Below, one piece after another: positions 60,138-64,000 of a stretch of DNA of 64,000 bases. Origin of the DNA: Synaphobranchus kaupii. Taxonomy: Eukaryota > Chordata > Actinopteri > Anguilliformes > Synaphobranchidae. The position numbers and the translations under genes are program-made. A model generated the notes under the pieces. The model saw only the letters and a program-made list of their open reading frames with translations, made no database searches and was not told the origin of the DNA. The first letter of the stretch is position 1; each line of letters begins with the position of its first letter. Where the stretch lies: the NCBI GenBank assembly GCA_029718625.1, contig CM056376.1:23241869-23305868 (forward strand), in the 5' to 3' direction.

Positions 60138-62878
60138 TATATTAGGTTATAATTGTCTCCCTTTTTTCATTTTTATTTGCCAAAATATATTAAATGTACA
60201 TCTATTAAATGTATGATTTACAAAATGCAGTTAAATGTCACTTTTTGGGCAAAATAAATTGGACTTATTGTACATGCATAGTAAAAACAGGTCTATCTAT
60301 TTACTGGAACCAAAATCCATACCAACAGTAGCTTTTTACTTTTTATATGGCATTCAATGGCCTTATATAGTACAATTCATTGATTTGAATTTCCAACCAG
60401 ACATGGGAAAATCTGCGAAACACGCCTTACTTTCGCATGTGGAATACAAAGTAGGCCCTTGACACAAAGACGCTCTTTGGAAACGAAACTGCCACTCAGT
60501 TAAAATGAGGGGAACGGAAAATAGGAATTCCATAATAGACAGAGGAAAAGAAAGTGAACACGACTCGCACTCATACAAGGATACTTGCTATTCCCCGGCA
60601 TGCCGCTTTATCCAAACAGATACGACACAGGACATATGGGGAAGACCTCGGGCGACAATGCGCACATTTTCCAGCGCCAGGGGCAGTTGCGTAGCAGATT
60701 GACGGAAGCGGGTCAGTAAAATGACGCCACCGAGAGCCTTTTCAGATGGAACTGCAATCTGACTGACATCAGCATGAGGTCTCATCATAGGGAGTTAGTC
60801 ACTGGAGCACAGAAGCACGGTTGAAGTCACTTGGGGTGGCCATTGTTCTCCTCGCTGACCCCCTCCAAGTCAAACCATCCTCGTCATGCATGCACACGCA
60901 AAAGCCAGGCTGGAATTTACCCATCGGTACACCCCATAAAGGGCCCTTTGACTGGACCAGCGCCCCGCCCGTGACCCCGCATGCTGGCCCTACGTATTAA
61001 CGGAAGTGCCGCTTGCCAGCTATTGATCCTCGAGACTTGGCAGCGTGTCACAGCTCTTGCCTCTGCGGTCCCCGTTGCTTTCTCGACATGCTAATGGGGG
61101 TCAGTGGCGGACGCGCACACTGAAGGGATGGAAACCAGGCGAATGCACCCAGTGGATAGTCGTCATTCCCCCCACCCCCGTCCCAGAACACGGGCTACCT
61201 CTGACGCAACTCGGCCGCAGCGGCATTGTCCAGGACGCATCGGAATGTCGGGATGAATGCTCGCCCTTGTAAGATAAGATTCTGCTGCATTTACAAAAAC
61301 GTGCTCATACACAGCCCACAGTCATCTACCTCTCTCTGTTACATAGCTGAGAGGCCACAGTGAAAAGAAAAGGAGAAAAAAAAAAAAACCAAGGTGAGAT
61401 GCATCAAAAATCACTTTTGGCCCTCTGTTATTTTATGGCACTGGCTCTGTTTTAATCTCTTCACTTACTCCTGTTTCCAACAGTTATAAATGTTTTTACA
61501 TGTGCGCAAGATTTGTGAAAACCTACACAAATCTGTGATCTGAGCATTGCAAATAAAAACAAACCGATCAAGCCTGAATTGATGACAACTTGATAATGAC
61601 TGATGCAATACACCAACATGCAGTGCCCCAAAACTAAGGGTAGACACACCAAACTGGAGTAAGAAGCAACGCAGATAAGAACGTGAACAAATGCACAGCA
61701 GAATTGAACCGTGTACAGCAGTTGGCTAATGTCTGCGGAAATGTGCCTAGCCGGCCTACATTACATGTTGGTGAACTTCTTATCATAACTACAGGTTTGA
61801 CCTTGTTGTTTCCACTTTAGCATTAGTCTTCCCATAAAGGAAGTGTGAGTGAATGTGCATTTTAAGACAAAATGGCCTAAATCAAATTGAATGGCATAGG
61901 TCGGGCACAAGTTTATCCAATAGTTGTGAAACCCATCTTCTCACGGGTTCTCTGTGTGACAACTGCATCCAAATCAAAAACATTATCATTTAAGAGTCAG
62001 TGTTTTAAAATCATAATAATTGATCATAAAAATCCTTTTCAAAGTATTTCCCATGAACCAGCGTCTCCAGTTCGCCTAACAACTTACCTTTGACACCAGA
62101 TCCTATAGGGTTTAATTAGCTAACTGACCAATGAACGATGTGTATCGATGGGTTGACATCTTTGCATGGATAGATATGATCAGATTTTAAATGTGTAACG
62201 TTAACCTTATGTAAAATATATATATACACGGTGAAACTCAACCAAGGAATGCCCTAATTAGCTAGCGTAACTAGTCGTTGCTAAGTTAGCGAACTGAAAG
62301 GGCTTCTAAGCTTCCTGCTACACAGCATAGATAACATGGCTAACGCTAACGAACCCTTTCAGAGGTTAAAATAACTCGGATAGCCATACCATGGCATTTT
62401 GAGTAATTCGCAAACTCAAAGTTAGCTAGAGTACATTTAACGAAGCAAGCTAACCAACTAACGTTAGCGCGATAAATAAGCTATGTACGCACGGCTTTGA
62501 GTAGGGAAAGGGAAGTTTTGCTAACTAGCTCCATAGCCGGCTAAACCAGGCATTGGCTGGCTTTGGCTACCTCCTAACTGGATAAGCATGTTACTGATCA
62601 ATCAACAATTCCGATCATAGGTAGCCAACAAACATTACTGTACAAGAATATCGTTTAGCGTCCAAATGGACCGCTAGATGCTTCAGCAATGCCAGTGAGT
62701 TAACTTACTGACATTTATACCGGCAGCTTAGATAGGGAGCTAAGTTAGCTAGCATAGCTGGCTTGCTGAAACACCACTGAAAACTTGTTTGTTGGGGTAA
62801 CTTGTCAGCTAGCTTTCTGGCTAGCTCGTGAATGAATAAAAACTGACAATAGTAAACCCAAAAGCGAAAAACACTCAC
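60138..62878. other. Proximal part of BIN3 intron 1, non-coding
   Basis: No exon or mobile element is recognised. The stretch 62230-62760 is rich in gctagc/ttagct/taacg repeats of no clear unit. A good-looking donor on the minus strand at about 62092 has no supporting acceptor or coding sequence. Confidence 0.5.
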
Positions 62879-62886
62879 CAACTCAT
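62879..62886 (-). CDS. bin3: BIN3, exon 1 (coding part)
   Basis: Only eight coding bases, ATGAGTTG, before the donor GTGAGT on the minus strand. They give M-S and the first two bases of W, which exon 2 completes to MSWIPFKIG, the known BIN3 start. Too short to prove alone; it is supported by the exact phase, the strong donor and the identical start in mammals. Confidence 0.88.
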
Positions 62887-63060
62887 GTTTGTAGGACAAT
62901 TTAATCCAATTTCATTCCGAAGTATTTACTTTTTCAAATAACTCATCTAGCTATCAAACTACAAAACGAAAAGCATTCTCTAAAACTGCGTCCAGGAAGT
63001 AGAAAAGGTGGTGTTCCTGGGGTCATAGGTTAGGTTGATTTAAACTACGGAGAGCGAAGG
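62887..63060 (-). promoter_or_regulatory. Probable BIN3 5' UTR and promoter
   Basis: This region lies directly upstream of the start codon on the minus strand. It contains ctacttcctgg (62995-63005 on the plus strand as ccaggaagtag), an ETS-type site common at housekeeping promoters, followed by gcgcag-like sequence. The transcription start is probably near there; no TATA box is evident. Confidence 0.4.
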
Positions 63061-63605
63061 GGTTCCGGTCAGTTTCATTTAACTGACAAAACTACAATCA
63101 ACTAGAAGTTCGTAAAAAAATTTTTTAGATATATTTTACTACAAATAAAATGTTTCCCATTTTTAAACCAAGTAAACATTAAATTAATTATAATTAGGAG
63201 TATGCGTTTTTAAGCATGTATCTGTGATTTGTACATTTTTGAAGCTCTGCACTTTAACAGTTACAGTTAGTTTTTTAATATGTCATTCTCACTCTAGCAT
63301 ATTCAGATATTTTGATATATTGTAAAGTATCAAAGTGTCTACAAGTGAAAATGAATTTGGAAATAATTGTCACAAGTTTCACCCAGCAAAGGGAAATGAG
63401 GAAAACATTTAACTGAACACAGACTTGGTACAGGTGAGCAATCCATTGTGCTGCTTGAATTTCTCTGTTTCCTATAACTGTGTCTGAGACTGTACAAAGG
63501 TTTTAAGCCAAACACATCAATTCACCACACTAGAGCCAACTCCACATTGTTACTAATGTTTTGTTCAGAATGTTGAAATGACAAATGAACATAAACTTTA
63601 AAAAA
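63061..63605. other. AT-rich DNA upstream of BIN3
   Basis: No gene or repeat recognised. Confidence 0.5.
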
Positions 63606-63854
63606 GTCATCACATTTAATATTTGGTCGCATATCCTTTGCATACGATGACTTTGTGATGTCTGTAACCCAACCACATCAAAAGACTCTTGATATCTTAT
63701 TTCCAAATGCAGAGAGGTTGTAGTATCGCTTGTAAGAGTACTTGTAAGAGTACTTGGAAATAAGATATCAAGAGTCTTGTGATGTTGTTGGGTCATAGAC
63801 ATCAGGAAGTCATGGCATGCAAAGGATATGCAACCAAATATTAAATATAATGAC
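63606..63854. mobile_element. Hairpin-forming MITE-like inverted repeat
   Basis: Two imperfect arms of about 100 bp (63606-63706 and 63754-63854) flank a loop of 47 bp that contains the direct repeat gtaagagtactt. The arms include the blocks atatttggtcgcatatcctt and aagatatcaagagtct. Parts of the same arm occur inside the MITEs at 30965-31075 and 40862-40940. There is no coding capacity. Confidence 0.82.
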
Positions 63855-64000
63855 TTTATTTAAATTTATGTTAACTACTTTTGGTGGGTCACATATATAA
63901 AGAAGTCCTGGAATGCCAACCAAATATTAAATATGATGACTTTATTTAAGTTTATGTTAATTTATCCAATTACTTTTCGTCCCCTAAAATGGGAGGACAA
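63833..64000 (+). repeat. Direct duplication after the hairpin
   Basis: The block accaaatattaaatataatg plus actttatttaaatttatgtt (63832-63876) is repeated with few changes at 63918-63961. The sequence then continues tccaattacttttcgtcccc up to the window edge. This resembles the inside of a larger Tc1-type element that continues past the window. Confidence 0.65.

Larger units (their letters stand above)
49725..62878 (-). other. BIN3 intron 1 (13154 bp)
   Basis: No other coding exon is seen. It holds a 32-bp minisatellite (53797-54114), two hAT-like MITEs (55588-55792 and 56557-57041) and a 2.2 kb Tc1/LINE nested insertion (57942-60137). The stretches 49040-49470 (exon 2 side), 51590-51800 and 60700-61260 look unique and may be regulatory. 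Confidence 0.85.

Noticed and set aside
62085..62110. Splice-donor-like sequence on the minus strand near BIN3 exon 1
   Set aside because: No coding sequence or acceptor is associated, and exon 1 joins exon 2 directly in phase.

Overview
This window is nuclear genomic DNA from a ray-finned fish. It contains interrupted vertebrate genes with GT-AG introns, several families of fish Tc1/mariner and hAT-type transposons, tRNA-derived SINEs, long CA/GT microsatellites and two assembly gaps of exactly 500 N. No bacterial-style operon, CRISPR array, rRNA or viral gene was seen. The species cannot be named from this sequence.

Two protein-coding genes can be supported, both on the minus strand and both partial. 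The first is an EphA4-like receptor tyrosine kinase. Its exon 1 (signal peptide) is at 38071-38158, exon 2 at 21544-21608 and exon 3 (ephrin-binding domain) at 16991-17651. The rest of the receptor must lie to the left, beyond position 16990 or outside the window. The second, upstream on the same strand, is BIN3, a BAR-domain protein. Exons 1-4 are at 62879-62886, 49676-49724, 47241-47281 and 44820-44881 and give the first 53 residues. The remaining exons should lie between 44819 and the EphA4-like promoter near 38.3 kb. I could not find them there; an N gap at 42473-42972 is the obvious place for at least some of them.

The region left of exon 3 (1-16990), which is EphA4-like intron 3 or later if the gene continues that way, is rich in repeats. 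It holds a truncated Tc1 copy at the left edge, a 1.6 kb Tc1 element with a broken transposase (4081-5699), a 33-bp minisatellite of about 49 units (7305-8918) and a cluster of mobile DNA at 11.8-15.05 kb. That cluster contains a Tc1-like element with an intact 342-codon DD34E transposase (12155-13183) and perfect-looking ends. The EphA4-like introns hold microsatellites, a 541-bp non-autonomous Tc1 element and a 596-bp relative of the Sleeping Beauty lineage.

The intergenic part (38.3-44.8 kb) has a SINE with target-site duplication, a Tc1-derived MITE and a second SINE family that also occurs at 14.3 kb. BIN3 intron 1 (13.2 kb) carries a 32-bp minisatellite, two hAT-like MITEs and a second copy of the 1.6 kb Tc1 family that has itself been split by a LINE 3' fragment.

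The two host genes have no evident joint function. One is a cell-surface guidance receptor and the other a membrane-curvature or actin-linked BAR protein. Long unique stretches in the EphA4-like introns look like possible conserved regulatory DNA, but that needs cross-species alignment. I found no convincing new biological system. The most notable items are the intact Tc1 transposase, the higher-order structure of the 33-bp array, nested or chimeric MITEs, the apparently incomplete BIN3 gene, and an unusual density of long poly-G/poly-C runs.
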